From assembly GCF_001544475.1 (NCBI RefSeq), contig NZ_FCNW02000002.1:186001-250000 (forward strand): a stretch of 64,000 bases of DNA. Direction: 5' to 3'. Below are positions 54,007-63,163 of this stretch, piece after piece. Each line of letters opens with the position of its first letter. Position 1 is the stretch's first letter. Position numbers and translations under genes: made by a program. The notes under the pieces were generated by a model that did no database searches, was not told where the DNA came from, and was given only the letters and a program-made list of their open reading frames with translations. Origin of the DNA: Caballeronia humi. GTDB lineage: Bacteria > Pseudomonadota > Gammaproteobacteria > Burkholderiales > Burkholderiaceae.

Positions 54007-55071
54007 ATGACCGACACCACGCGAAACTCCGCATCCACTCCACGCTTGACGAGCCTGTCGCATGGCGGCGGCTGCGGCTGCAAGATCGCGCCGGGCGTGC
54101 TCGCCGATCTCCTGAAGCGCAGCGTCCCTTTGCCGGCGTTCCCGAACCTCCTGGTCGGCAACGACACCGCCGACGACGCCGCCGTCTATCAACTCAACGA
54201 CGAGCAGGCGATCGTTGCAACGACCGACTTCTTCATGCCGATCGTCGACGACCCGTTCGACTTCGGCCGCATCGCCGCGACCAATGCGCTCTCCGACGTC
54301 TACGCGATGGGCGGCAAGCCGATCCTGGCCCTCGCGCTCGTCGGCATGCCGATCAACGTGCTTCCTCATGAAGTGATTGCAGAGATCCTGAAGGGCGGCG
54401 AGTCGGTGTGCGCGGAGGCCGGCATTCCGGTCGCGGGCGGCCATTCGATCGATTCGGTCGAACCGATCTACGGGCTTGCCGCGCTCGGCATCGTGCATCC
54501 GAAACTGGTGAAGCGCAATGCGGCCGCGCGCGCGGGCGATGTGCTGATCCTCGGCAAGCCGCTCGGTGTGGGCGTGCTGTCGGCGGCGCTGAAGAAAGAG
54601 AAACTCGATGCCGCCGGCTACGCCGCGATGATCGCGGCAACGACCAAACTCAATCGCCCGGGCGCGGACCTCGCGCAACTCGACGGCGTCCACGCGCTGA
54701 CCGACGTGACCGGCTTCGGCCTCCTCGGCCACACGCTCGAACTGAGCCGCGGCGCGGGGCTTACGGCACGCATCCGCTATGCGGCGTTGCCGTGGCTGCC
54801 GGGCGTCGAGGCGTTTGCGAAGGCCGGCGTGTTCACGGGTGCGTCGGGCCGCAACTGGAGCGCTTACGGCACCGATACCGCGCTCGCCGCCACGCTCGAC
54901 GACGTGGCACGCGTCCTGCTGACCGACCCGCAGACATCAGGCGGTCTGCTGGTTTCGTGCGCGCCAGAAGCGGTCGATGACGTCCTCGCGATCTTCCGCG
55001 CCGACGGCTTCGCGGACGCTGCGGTCATCGGCGAAATGGTTGATGGTGCGAGCCGCGTCGAGGTGTCCTGA
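54007..55071 (+). CDS. selD: Selenide, water dikinase SelD
   Basis: A 354-residue selenophosphate synthetase, making selenophosphate from selenide and ATP. The active-site motif is GGGCGCK, with Cys23 at the position that is Sec in some species and Lys26. ATP and metal residues appear in GNDTADDAAVY, ATTDFFMPIVDDPFDFG, AGGHSIDS and LTDVTGFGLLGH. Selenophosphate supports selenocysteine or 2-selenouridine synthesis; no selA, selB or mnmH gene is in view. A CDF transporter gene follows 28 bases later. Confidence 0.95.
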   Translation: MTDTTRNSASTPRLTSLSHGGGCGCKIAPGVLADLLKRSVPLPAFPNLLVGNDTADDAAVYQLNDEQAIVATTDFFMPIVDDPFDFGRIAATNALSDVYAMGGKPILALALVGMPINVLPHEVIAEILKGGESVCAEAGIPVAGGHSIDSVEPIYGLAALGIVHPKLVKRNAAARAGDVLILGKPLGVGVLSAALKKEKLDAAGYAAMIAATTKLNRPGADLAQLDGVHALTDVTGFGLLGHTLELSRGAGLTARIRYAALPWLPGVEAFAKAGVFTGASGRNWSAYGTDTALAATLDDVARVLLTDPQTSGGLLVSCAPEAVDDVLAIFRADGFADAAVIGEMVDGASRVEVS

Positions 55072-55099
55072 GCCTTTCAGCCCTTTCTAATAAAACGAT

Positions 55100-56029
55100 A
55101 TGAACGAAGAATCGCCGAAGGCCATCTTTTATGCGCTTGCCGCCAACTTCGGCATCGCGGTGTGCAAGTTCGGCGCGGCCGCGTACACCGGCTCCGGCTC
55201 GATGTTCGCCGAGGCGATTCATTCCACCGCCGACTGCGGTAACCAGCTTCTGCTGCTATTCGGCATGAAGCGCGCGCAGCAACCGGCCAATGCGTTGCAT
55301 CCGCTCGGCTCGGGGCGCGAGATCTATTTCTATGCACTGATTGTGGCGCTGCTGCTGTTTTTCGTCGGCGGCGCGTTCTCGGTGTACGAGGGCGTGCATC
55401 GCATGTTGCATCACGAGCCGTTGAGCAACCCGGTCGTCGCTCTCGTGATTCTCGGGATCTCGGTCGTGCTCGAAGCGTTTTCGCTCTGGGGCGCGTTGCG
55501 CGAGATTCGCAAGGGCGCGCCCAACAAGACGCTCTGGCGATGGTTTCGCGAGACGCGCGAGTCGGAGCTGCTGGTCGTCGCGGGCGAGGATGTGGCAGCG
55601 CTCGCAGGTCTTGCCATCGCGTTCTGCGCCGTGCTGATGACGATGCTTACCGGCAATCCGATGTGGGACGCGGGCGGTTCGATCGGCGTGGGTGTTTTGC
55701 TGATGGTGGTCGCATATGTCGTGGCGCGCGAGGTGAAGTCGATGATCGTCGGCGAATCGGCGAGCCCGGAAGTGCGCAAGGCGATCGACGCGCATCTGCG
55801 CGCACGGCCCGAAATCCTGCGCATCATCAGCCTGATTACGCTGCAGTGGGGCAAGCATGTGGTCGTCGCCGTGCAGGCCGAGATGATCGATTACGCGAGC
55901 GGCCGCGCGCTGATCGACGCGATCAATATCGTCGAGGACGACTTGCAGCGCACATTTCCGCAAGTCCGCTGGGTCTTTTTCGAGCCCGATATCGCGCGCG
56001 ACAAGGCGCAGCCGGAGCAAATGTACTGA
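55100..56029 (+). CDS. Cation diffusion facilitator (SLC30A9-like subgroup)
   Basis: A 309-residue CDF transporter with six helices (first at ~8-28) and a C-terminal cytoplasmic domain (~205-300). The first metal site is H41-x3-D45 in AIHSTADCGNQ. The second, in helix 5, reads A-G-E164-D165 in VVAGEDVAAL, as in the ZnT9-like subgroup rather than the HxxxD of classical zinc CDFs. Metal specificity is therefore unclear. It lies 28 bases after selD and may share its transcript, which would be an unusual pair. Confidence 0.87.
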   Translation: MNEESPKAIFYALAANFGIAVCKFGAAAYTGSGSMFAEAIHSTADCGNQLLLLFGMKRAQQPANALHPLGSGREIYFYALIVALLLFFVGGAFSVYEGVHRMLHHEPLSNPVVALVILGISVVLEAFSLWGALREIRKGAPNKTLWRWFRETRESELLVVAGEDVAALAGLAIAFCAVLMTMLTGNPMWDAGGSIGVGVLLMVVAYVVAREVKSMIVGESASPEVRKAIDAHLRARPEILRIISLITLQWGKHVVVAVQAEMIDYASGRALIDAINIVEDDLQRTFPQVRWVFFEPDIARDKAQPEQMY

Positions 56030-56224
56030 GTTTCGTGCCGCTTCGTTCCTGCGGGCGGGCGCGAGATGTGCTACCAATGAGCGTTCACGGTTTCGTGCCG
56101 TGCACCGACGCAAGAACCCGTACCTGTCCATCGTCGATCGAAGCCGGTTAGCACGATCCGTTCCGGCGCGCATCGATCGACACCTTACGTCGAGTCCCTG
56201 AATCCCTCAGTTCCTCAACGGCCT

Positions 56225-58681
56225 ATGTGTAAATTCCTGCTCGTTTTTCTTCTGTTTGCCCTAAGCGCGGTCGCGAGTGCCGCGTCTCCGAATCCCGCCC
56301 CGGTCTCTCTCACGCCGCAGCAAGCCCGCGATGCCCTCGCGGTCCTGAACGATCCCGCGCGCCGCGCGCAAGTCGCGGACACGCTGCGCGCCGTCGCGGC
56401 TGCGGGCGCGCTCGCGACGCCGCCGCAAAGCGCATCGGCAACGGCGGCGGCGTCGGGTGCTTCGTCTGCGGCGGCTGCAAGCGGTGCATCGAGCGTGCTC
56501 GCGAAATCGCTGACGAGCAACGGCCTCGCTTCGCAGATTTCGCATCAGGCCGGCCACTGGCTCGTGCTGATTGGCGCGGGGCTGCGCCATTCGATGTCGG
56601 CGCTGCTCGACTACGGCTCGGTGCTCGAATGGTGGCGTGAACGCACTTCGACGGATGCGGGGCGTCAGTTGATCGAGCACGTCGGCATGACGGTGCTGCT
56701 GTCGCTCGTGCCCGCGCTTCTGCTCGAATTCCTGTGTGCTCGATTGTTGCGCCGTCCGCGCGCGAAGATCGCGGCGCGCGGCATCGTCGATGTCGACGAG
56801 ACCCAGCCGGAACTCGCACGTGAGGAACGCGCGGCGGTTCGCAACGAGGCTGTGGCCGAACGCAGCGGCGACGAAACCGCGCTGCACGTCGCGGAGAAAA
56901 AGACCGACACGGTGCGCGGCAAACGTCACGCGGCGCGTCACTGGACGCTGCTGCAACGTCTGCCGAGCGCGTTGCTCTATACGTTCTTGTCGGCCGTGCC
57001 GCTCGCCGTCTTCATCGCGGCGGCGACGCTCCTCATGTCGATCTTCATCGACGACAACACGACCGAAGCCCACGTCGCGGGCGCATTGATCGACGTGTAT
57101 CTGGTATGCCGCCTGATCCAGATCGTGAGCGGCTTTTTCCTCGCGCCAGAAGCGGCCGGTCTGCGTCTGCTGCAAATGCGCGATGCTTACGCTACGTTCA
57201 CGTATACATGGGTGCTGCGCATAGTCTGCGTGGCGGGCGCGGGCGTGGCGCTGGCGAACGGCGCGGAGCCGCTGGGCCTCTCCGATGACGCGCGCATCGC
57301 GATCCTGAAGGCGGTCACGTTCGTCGTGCATGTGATGATCTGCTACGTGATCTTCGCGTGCAGAACGCCGGTTGCCGATCGTATCCGCGAAGGCGCAGAA
57401 GGGCATCGCTCGGTGACGCTCGTCGGCAACTGGGTGGCCGATGTCTGGGCGGCCGTCGCGATCTTCTTCGTGCTCGCGCTGTGGTTCGTCTGGGCGCTCG
57501 ACGTGCAGAACGGCTACCGGACGCTGTTCCATCTCGGCGGCGTCTCGGTGGTCGTGCTAATCGCCGCGCGCGTGGCTGCGATTGTCGCGTTCGGTGCGCT
57601 CGGCCGCATCTTCAGCAGCGAAGCGGAAGACGACCTCGCTAGCCAGTCGATCGTGCATCGTCATGCGTATCGCTACTATCCGGCGCTGCGGCGCATCGTG
57701 CAGACGGTGATCGTCATCGCGACGGTCATCGCGTTGTTCGAAGTGTGGGGCGTGCACATCCTCGCGTTCTTCACATCGGGCGGTGTTGGCAACCGGCTCG
57801 CGTCGGCGCTGCTGACGATCGCGGTCGCGGCCGCGTTCGCGGTGGTCGTGTGGGAAGCGGCGAACGTAATGGTGGAACAGCGCCTCGAAGAGTGGACGAC
57901 GACCGGTGAGCGCTTGCGCGCGGCGCGCCTGCGCACGCTCCTGCCGATGATGCGCTCCGCGCTTTTCATCGTGATCGCGATGGTGGTCGTGCTGACGGGC
58001 TTGAGCCAGATTGGCGTGAACACGGCGCCGCTGCTCGCGAGCGCGAGCATCTTCGGCGTGGCGCTCGGTTTCGGTTCGCAAAAGCTCGTGCAGGATTTGA
58101 TCACCGGCATCTTCCTCTTGATGGAGAACGCGATGCAGGTCGGCGACTGGGTGACGCTCGCGGGCGTATCGGGCACGGTGGAGTATTTGTCGATCCGCAC
58201 GGTGCGCCTGCGTGCTGGCGACGGGTCGCTGCACACCGTGCCGTTCAGTTCGGTATCGACGGTGAACAACACGAATCGCGGCATCGGCAACGCGGCGGTG
58301 CGCGTGAGCATTGCACTGGGTCAGGACGTGGATCTCGCGATTTCGACGCTGAAGGAAATCGGCGCGGCGCTGCGCGAAGACGATGCGTTCAAGGACGGCA
58401 TCCTGTCGGACTTCAGCTTCTGGGGCGTCGATGCGGTCGATGGTTCGACGGTGACGCTCGCGGGCCAGATCCAGTGCCGCGACAGCGCGCGCTGGCCGGT
58501 GCAGCGCGAGATGAACCGGCGCATTCTGAACGAGTTCACCGCACGCGGGATCGAGATCGCGAATCCGCAGCGTAATTTCGTGGTGGTCAGTAATGGGGAG
58601 CCGGCTGTGCGCGATGAAGCGCAGACGTCGGCGGAACAGCGCGCGGAGCCTTCGAAGGCTGCGCAGCATCCGGCGGCTTGA
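56225..58681 (+). CDS. Large MscS-type mechanosensitive channel
   Basis: An 818-residue channel. A signal peptide (MCKFLLVFLLFALSAVASA) and a periplasmic Ala-rich region (to ~110) precede many membrane helices (about ten). The pore and the MscS beta-domain are at ~590-680: ASASIFGVALGFGSQKLVQDLITGIF and VGDWVTLAGVSGTVEYLSIRTVRLR. The C-terminal vestibule follows, then a disordered tail. It resembles the MscK/YbdG/YnaI long forms and would release solutes on hypo-osmotic shock. It is 195 bases after the CDF gene and convergent with the next gene, with no gap between stops. Confidence 0.88.
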   Translation: MCKFLLVFLLFALSAVASAASPNPAPVSLTPQQARDALAVLNDPARRAQVADTLRAVAAAGALATPPQSASATAAASGASSAAAASGASSVLAKSLTSNGLASQISHQAGHWLVLIGAGLRHSMSALLDYGSVLEWWRERTSTDAGRQLIEHVGMTVLLSLVPALLLEFLCARLLRRPRAKIAARGIVDVDETQPELAREERAAVRNEAVAERSGDETALHVAEKKTDTVRGKRHAARHWTLLQRLPSALLYTFLSAVPLAVFIAAATLLMSIFIDDNTTEAHVAGALIDVYLVCRLIQIVSGFFLAPEAAGLRLLQMRDAYATFTYTWVLRIVCVAGAGVALANGAEPLGLSDDARIAILKAVTFVVHVMICYVIFACRTPVADRIREGAEGHRSVTLVGNWVADVWAAVAIFFVLALWFVWALDVQNGYRTLFHLGGVSVVVLIAARVAAIVAFGALGRIFSSEAEDDLASQSIVHRHAYRYYPALRRIVQTVIVIATVIALFEVWGVHILAFFTSGGVGNRLASALLTIAVAAAFAVVVWEAANVMVEQRLEEWTTTGERLRAARLRTLLPMMRSALFIVIAMVVVLTGLSQIGVNTAPLLASASIFGVALGFGSQKLVQDLITGIFLLMENAMQVGDWVTLAGVSGTVEYLSIRTVRLRAGDGSLHTVPFSSVSTVNNTNRGIGNAAVRVSIALGQDVDLAISTLKEIGAALREDDAFKDGILSDFSFWGVDAVDGSTVTLAGQIQCRDSARWPVQREMNRRILNEFTARGIEIANPQRNFVVVSNGEPAVRDEAQTSAEQRAEPSKAAQHPAA

Positions 58682-59056
58682 TCAGCGCGGCGAGCGCACG
58701 AGCACCGGCGAGCCTTCGAACTCGCCGCCGCTGCGCTCGAAGCCGAGGCGCTCGTAAAACGCTTCGAGTGCGGCGGCATCGGGCTTGTGCCGGTCTACCG
58801 GGCCTTCGCCTTTTGGTTCGAGCGGGCGCGGCACTAAAGTAAGCAGCACGCGATGCCGGTCCGCGAGACCGATGAGCCGCTCCATCGCAATACGCGCATG
58901 GCCGCGATGGTGCGCGCCTTCCGACCAGATCGCTTCGAGCGCGACCGCGCAGTCGCCGGTTTCTTCCAGCCACATCTCGACTTGCTGTTCGTCCTCGATG
59001 CGCGTGCGATGAAACGCGTCGATCATCGCAGCCGCGGCGGTGGTGAGAGTTGTCAT
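58682..59056 (-). CDS. GNAT-like small protein, 124 aa
   Basis: A 124-residue protein that looks like a short GNAT. GHHRGHARIAMERLI-like residues near 48-60 may equal motif A, and EAFYERLGFERSGGEF near the end matches the conserved GNAT C-terminus. The N-terminal strand set of a full GNAT (~150 aa) is partly missing, so cofactor binding is uncertain. It is convergent with the MscS gene; their stop codons abut at 58681/58682. ATG at 59056 has no clear ribosome site. Confidence 0.6.
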   Translation of the reverse strand: MTTLTTAAAAMIDAFHRTRIEDEQQVEMWLEETGDCAVALEAIWSEGAHHRGHARIAMERLIGLADRHRVLLTLVPRPLEPKGEGPVDRHKPDAAALEAFYERLGFERSGGEFEGSPVLVRSPR

Positions 59057-59097
59057 CGATAAGCCCCGCAGGCGTCAATCCGCACTATATCCGCTTT

Positions 59098-59121
59098 AGC
59101 GATTTCGATTGGACAATCGCT
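59098..59121. promoter_or_regulatory. Inverted repeat upstream of metQ
   Basis: Arms agcgatt (59098-59104) and aatcgct (59115-59121) are fully complementary around a 10-base spacer, about 200 bases before the metQ start. It could be an operator or a leader hairpin; there is no T-run. No SAM riboswitch pattern was recognised in this upstream region. Confidence 0.35.
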
Positions 59122-59323
59122 TCGTAGACCATTGACGATTCGCCTTCTATGATGGCCTTCACTTGAATTGGCAGCCATGTTGCTTGGGACGTGAAGGCGG
59201 TGAATCGTCTGCATTCGCGCTGTCGGCGTTCGTCCGGCAGCTAGCTGTTTTCTTCATCTTTCCGCTTCACTCGCGCGTTGTCGAAATGCGCGCGCTCATC
59301 GTTTTCCTTTGAACGAGTCGATC

Positions 59324-60148
59324 ATGACCTTTATCAAATCCGCACTCGGCGGCGTGCGCGCCGCTGCGCTTTTTCTCGTAACCGCCGCGTCGCTTTCTTA
59401 TGCGTCCACCTCGTTCGCCGATAACGCGACGCTGAAAATCGGCACAGCGACGAGCCCGCAAATCGATGCCCTGAAAGTCGCCGTGCGCGAGGCCAAAGAA
59501 CAAGGCCTGGACGTCAAGCTGATCGAATTCACCGACTGGAATACACCCAACGCCGCGCTCGCGAACAAGGACATCGACGTCAATTACTTCCAGCACATAC
59601 CGTTCCTCGAAAACGCGAAAAAACAGGGCGGCTACAACTTCGTGGCCATCGCGCCGGGCACGATCATGAAAATCGGCCTCTATTCGAAGAAAGTGAAGAG
59701 CTTCGACCAGTTGAAGGACGGCGCGACGGTCGCGATCGCAAACGATCCGGTGAACGGCGGCCGCGGCCTCTTGCTCCTGCAACGCGCGGGGCTCATCAAG
59801 CTAAAACCCGGCGCGGACTATCGCGCGACGACGCTCGATATCGTCGACAACCCGAAGCACCTGAAGATCGTGCAGCTCGAAGCATCGCAACTCGCGCGCT
59901 CGCTCGATGATGTAGATCTCGCGCAAGGCTATCCGAGCTTCATCAAGCTCGCGGGCACGGCCGATCCGAATAGCGCGCTGTTATTCGACGGCGTCGAGAA
60001 CAAGCTCTTTGCGATCCAGTGGGTTGTGCGTCCGGAGAGCGTGAACGATCCGCGCATCCGCAAGTTCATCACGATCTACCAGCAGTCGCCCGCCGTGCGC
60101 GCCGCGCTCGACAAGGCGTTCGGCACGCTCTACGCGGTCGCGTGGTAA
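59324..60148 (+). CDS. metQ: MetQ/NlpA-family substrate-binding protein
   Basis: A 274-residue binding protein of the NlpA/MetQ family. The signal peptide (MTFIKSALGGVRAAALFLVT, then AASLSYASTSFAD) has no lipobox Cys, unlike E. coli MetQ, so the mature protein is probably soluble in the periplasm. Core marks are LKIGTATSPQIDALKVAVREA, TDWNTPNAALANKDIDVNYFQH, AIANDPVNGGRGLLLLQ and QLEASQLARSLDDVDLAQG. The ligand is methionine in the family, but the monooxygenase at the end of the operon suggests an organosulfur compound. It heads a four-gene plus-strand operon. Confidence 0.87.
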   Translation: MTFIKSALGGVRAAALFLVTAASLSYASTSFADNATLKIGTATSPQIDALKVAVREAKEQGLDVKLIEFTDWNTPNAALANKDIDVNYFQHIPFLENAKKQGGYNFVAIAPGTIMKIGLYSKKVKSFDQLKDGATVAIANDPVNGGRGLLLLQRAGLIKLKPGADYRATTLDIVDNPKHLKIVQLEASQLARSLDDVDLAQGYPSFIKLAGTADPNSALLFDGVENKLFAIQWVVRPESVNDPRIRKFITIYQQSPAVRAALDKAFGTLYAVAW

Positions 60149-60175
60149 CTCTCGACATCGAGCGGAGGCTGCATC

Positions 60176-61300
60176 ATGGCGGACCTGATCATCGATGAAC
60201 CGCGCTTGAGCGACACGAGTCTCGCCGCCGATCGCAACGATGCGAAGAGCGTCGTATTCGAGGGCATCGGCAAGCTGTTCGGTGACGCGGCGGCGCTGAA
60301 AAACGTCGATTTGTCGGTGGCGCGCGGCGAAGTGTTCGGCATCATCGGGCGTAGTGGGGCGGGCAAGTCCACGCTGTTGCGGCTCGTGAACGGCCTCGAA
60401 AAGCCGTCGAGCGGGGAAGTGCGCGTGAATGGCGTTTCCGTCGGCGGGCTTGACGAACGCGGGCTCGTCGCGTTGCGGCGGCGTATCGGCATGGTGTTTC
60501 AGCATTTCAACCTGCTCTCGGCGAAGACGGTGCGCGAGAACATCGCATTGCCGCTGAAGATCGCTGGCGTGAACAAGCGTGACATCGACGCGAAGGTCGA
60601 TGCGCTGCTCGAACTCGTCGGCTTGTCGGCGAAACGCGATGCGTATCCGCGCAGTCTCTCGGGCGGACAGAAGCAGCGCGTGGGCATCGCGCGGGCGCTG
60701 GTTCACGACCCCGATCTGCTGCTTTGCGACGAAGCGACTTCCGCACTCGACCCCGAAACCACGCAGCAAATCCTTGCGCTGTTACGCGACATCAATCGTC
60801 GGCTTGGGCTGACGGTTCTGCTCATCACGCACGAAATGGCCGTGATTCGCGAGGTCTGCGATTCGGTCGCGGTGATCGAGGCGGGCGAGGTCGTGGAGAC
60901 GGGGCCCGTGTGGCGCGTGTTCGGCGATCCGCATCATGCAGCGACGCAGGCGCTTTTGCGCACGCCCGTGCACGATTTGCCCCCCGATCTTGCGGCCAGG
61001 CTCGCTGCCGCGCCGCAAGACAACGCGGACGTGCTGCTCGACGTGCGCTACACCGGCGAGTCGAAGCAGGAGCCGGATCTCGGCGCGCTCGCGGTGGCAC
61101 TCGGCGCGCTGGGCGGGCGCGTGAACTTCGTGCACGGCGGCATCGACCGGATACAGGGCCATGCGCAAGGGCGGCTCGTCGTCTCGGCGCAATTGCGTGC
61201 GAGCGGCTCGAACGGGGCTGGTTTGCGCGCGCACGTCGAGGCGCTCGTCGCGGGCGCGCGCCGTCACGCGGACAAAGTGGAGGTGCTCGGCTATGTTTGA
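60176..61300 (+). CDS. metN: MetN-type ABC transporter ATPase
   Basis: A 374-residue ATPase. Motifs are Walker A GRSGAGKST, signature LSGGQKQR, Walker B LLLCDEATSALD and His switch LITHEM. The C-terminal NIL domain (~290-374) is the regulatory part that binds methionine in MetN and causes trans-inhibition; here it is present but its ligand is unknown. About 25 extra residues precede the usual start. The stop overlaps the metI start by 8 bases. It follows metQ by 27 bases. Confidence 0.9.
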   Translation: MADLIIDEPRLSDTSLAADRNDAKSVVFEGIGKLFGDAAALKNVDLSVARGEVFGIIGRSGAGKSTLLRLVNGLEKPSSGEVRVNGVSVGGLDERGLVALRRRIGMVFQHFNLLSAKTVRENIALPLKIAGVNKRDIDAKVDALLELVGLSAKRDAYPRSLSGGQKQRVGIARALVHDPDLLLCDEATSALDPETTQQILALLRDINRRLGLTVLLITHEMAVIREVCDSVAVIEAGEVVETGPVWRVFGDPHHAATQALLRTPVHDLPPDLAARLAAAPQDNADVLLDVRYTGESKQEPDLGALAVALGALGGRVNFVHGGIDRIQGHAQGRLVVSAQLRASGSNGAGLRAHVEALVAGARRHADKVEVLGYV

Positions 61301-61952
61301 AATCTGGCTACCCGAATTCATCGACGCCATCCGCGATACCGTCGTGATGGTCGGCGTCTCGGCGCTCGTCGCGCTGCTCGCCGGCATTCCGCTTGCGCTC
61401 GTGCTCGTCACGACGACGCGCGGCGGCATCTTCGAGCGTCCCGCCGTCAACTCGACGCTCGGCTCGCTCGTCAACGTGTTCCGCTCGACGCCGTTCATCA
61501 TCCTGCTCGTCGCGCTTCTGCCGTTGACGCGTCTCATCGTCGGCACGACGATCGGCGTGTGGGCCGCGATCGTGCCGCTGTCGATCGCCGCGATCCCGTT
61601 CTTCGCGCGCATCGCGGAGGTGAGCCTGCGCGAAGTCGATCGCGGGCTGATCGAAGCGGCGCAGGCGATGGGCGCCGAGCGACGGCATATCATCTGGCAT
61701 GTGCTCTTGCCTGAAGCCCTGCCCGGCATCCTGGGTGGCTTCACGATCACGGTCGTCGCGATGATCGGGTCGTCGGCGATGGCGGGCGCGGTTGGTGCGG
61801 GCGGCTTGGGCGATCTCGCGATACGCTATGGTTATCAGCGCTTCGACACGACCGTGATGGTCACCGTGATCGTGCTCTTGATCGTGCTCGTCAGCGCCGT
61901 GCAATGGGGCGGCGACCGTCTCGTGCGCCGCATCACGCAACGCACCGGATAA
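61293..61952 (+). CDS. metI: MetI-type ABC transporter permease
   Basis: A 219-residue permease with five membrane helices, the standard MetI size. The EAA-type coupling loop is GLIEAAQAMGAERRHIIWHVLLPEALPGILGG, split around residue 130. GAGGLGDLAIRYGYQRF near the end is a MetI signature. GGAGG precedes the ATG. It overlaps metN by 8 bases and lies 35 bases before the flavin monooxygenase gene, so all four genes form one operon. Confidence 0.92.
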   Translation: MFEIWLPEFIDAIRDTVVMVGVSALVALLAGIPLALVLVTTTRGGIFERPAVNSTLGSLVNVFRSTPFIILLVALLPLTRLIVGTTIGVWAAIVPLSIAAIPFFARIAEVSLREVDRGLIEAAQAMGAERRHIIWHVLLPEALPGILGGFTITVVAMIGSSAMAGAVGAGGLGDLAIRYGYQRFDTTVMVTVIVLLIVLVSAVQWGGDRLVRRITQRTG

Positions 61953-61987
61953 AACAACAGATGTATCGTATCGACATCGGAGAACGC

Positions 61988-63163
61988 ATGAACGCGCCTC
62001 ACCAGCCCGCGAAACTCGAATTGGCCGACGTGGTCGCGGCGTTGCGCGAAACCGCCGAACAGCGCGATCGCGAAGGCGGACACGCGGCGCGCGAGAAACA
62101 ACTGATCGCCGATGCGGGGCTCTTGACGATCGCCGTTCCGCGCGAATACGGCGGCGAGGGCGCGCGCTGGCCTGACGTGTATGAAACGATCCGCGCGATC
62201 GCCCGCGTCGACAGTGCGCTCGCGCATCTGCTCGGCTTCACCTGCCTGCAGGTGGTGAGCGTGACGGTGTGGGGAAACGAGGCGCAGCGCGAGCGTTATC
62301 TGCGCGGGACGGTCGAGAACCGCTGGTGGTGGGGCAACGCGGTGAATCCGCTTGATACGCGCCTGATTGCGCACGCCACGGGCGACGGCGGCTATTGCCT
62401 GAGCGGACAGAAGGGCTTTTGCTCCGGCACGCGCGGCTCGCAGATGATGACGCTCTCCGCGCACGATCCGGCGACGGGCAAGCCGATTTTCGCGGTTGTG
62501 CCGACGACGCGCGCGGGCATCACCGTGCACGAGGACTGGGACCCGATCGGTCAGCGTCAGACCGACAGTGGCAGCGTCTCTTTCGACGATGTCGAGTTGC
62601 GGGCGGAGGAAGTGCTGCATCGGTCGGAGGTATTGCCGGCGCCGCGCGCGACGCTGCGCACGCTCGTGTCGCAACTGGTGCTGACCAATCTGTTCGTCGG
62701 GATTGCGGAAGGGGCATTGCAGGAGGCGCGCGAGTACGTCGCGCAACACGGGCGGCCGTGGATACACTCGAACGTAGCGAACGCCGCCGACGATCCGTAT
62801 CAACTGCATCGCTTTGCTGAGATGCGGCTCAAGGCGATCGGCGCCGAAGCGCTCGCGACGCGCGCGGCGCATGCGCTTGATCAGGCGTGGCAACGCGGCG
62901 ATGCGCTGGAAGCCGAGGAACGCGCGCGCGTTGCGCTGTCGGTAGCGGAGGCGAAGGTGCTTGCGCATCGAGCGGCGCTCGACGTGAGCGAAGCGTTGTT
63001 CGATGCGTGCGGCGCACGCTCGACGCACGCGCCGCGCGCGCTCGACCGATTCTGGCGAAATGCACGCGTGCACACGCTGCATGATCCGCTGGATTACAAG
63101 CTGCGCGATATTGGGCGGTTTGCGATTTCGGGTGCGTTGCCTGAACCGAACTTGTACAGCTAG
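61988..63163 (+). CDS. Acyl-CoA-dehydrogenase-fold monooxygenase (DszC/SfnB-like)
   Basis: A 391-residue flavoprotein with the acyl-CoA dehydrogenase fold. Helical N-terminal domain ~1-115 (LTIAVPREYGGEG), beta domain ~120-220 (LSGQKGFCSGTRGSQMMTLSA, GITVHEDWDPIGQRQTDSGSVSFDDVEL in parts) and C-terminal helices. The catalytic Glu of true dehydrogenases is not evident. Together with the DszC-like TDSGSVSF pattern this favours an FMNH2-dependent monooxygenase of the SfnB/DszC group, which attack sulfones and thiophenes. Placement after MetQNI supports sulfur scavenging. CGGAGAA precedes the ATG at 61988. A partner flavin reductase is not in view. Confidence 0.82.
   Translation: MNAPHQPAKLELADVVAALRETAEQRDREGGHAAREKQLIADAGLLTIAVPREYGGEGARWPDVYETIRAIARVDSALAHLLGFTCLQVVSVTVWGNEAQRERYLRGTVENRWWWGNAVNPLDTRLIAHATGDGGYCLSGQKGFCSGTRGSQMMTLSAHDPATGKPIFAVVPTTRAGITVHEDWDPIGQRQTDSGSVSFDDVELRAEEVLHRSEVLPAPRATLRTLVSQLVLTNLFVGIAEGALQEAREYVAQHGRPWIHSNVANAADDPYQLHRFAEMRLKAIGAEALATRAAHALDQAWQRGDALEAEERARVALSVAEAKVLAHRAALDVSEALFDACGARSTHAPRALDRFWRNARVHTLHDPLDYKLRDIGRFAISGALPEPNLYS

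Noticed and set aside
54072..54083. Possible selenocysteine (in-frame TGA) in SelD
   Set aside because: The active-site codon for residue 23 is TGC, an ordinary Cys; no in-frame TGA is present.
59057..59323. SAM-type riboswitch upstream of metQ
   Set aside because: Only a simple 7-bp inverted repeat is visible; none of the conserved cores of SAM riboswitches was found.
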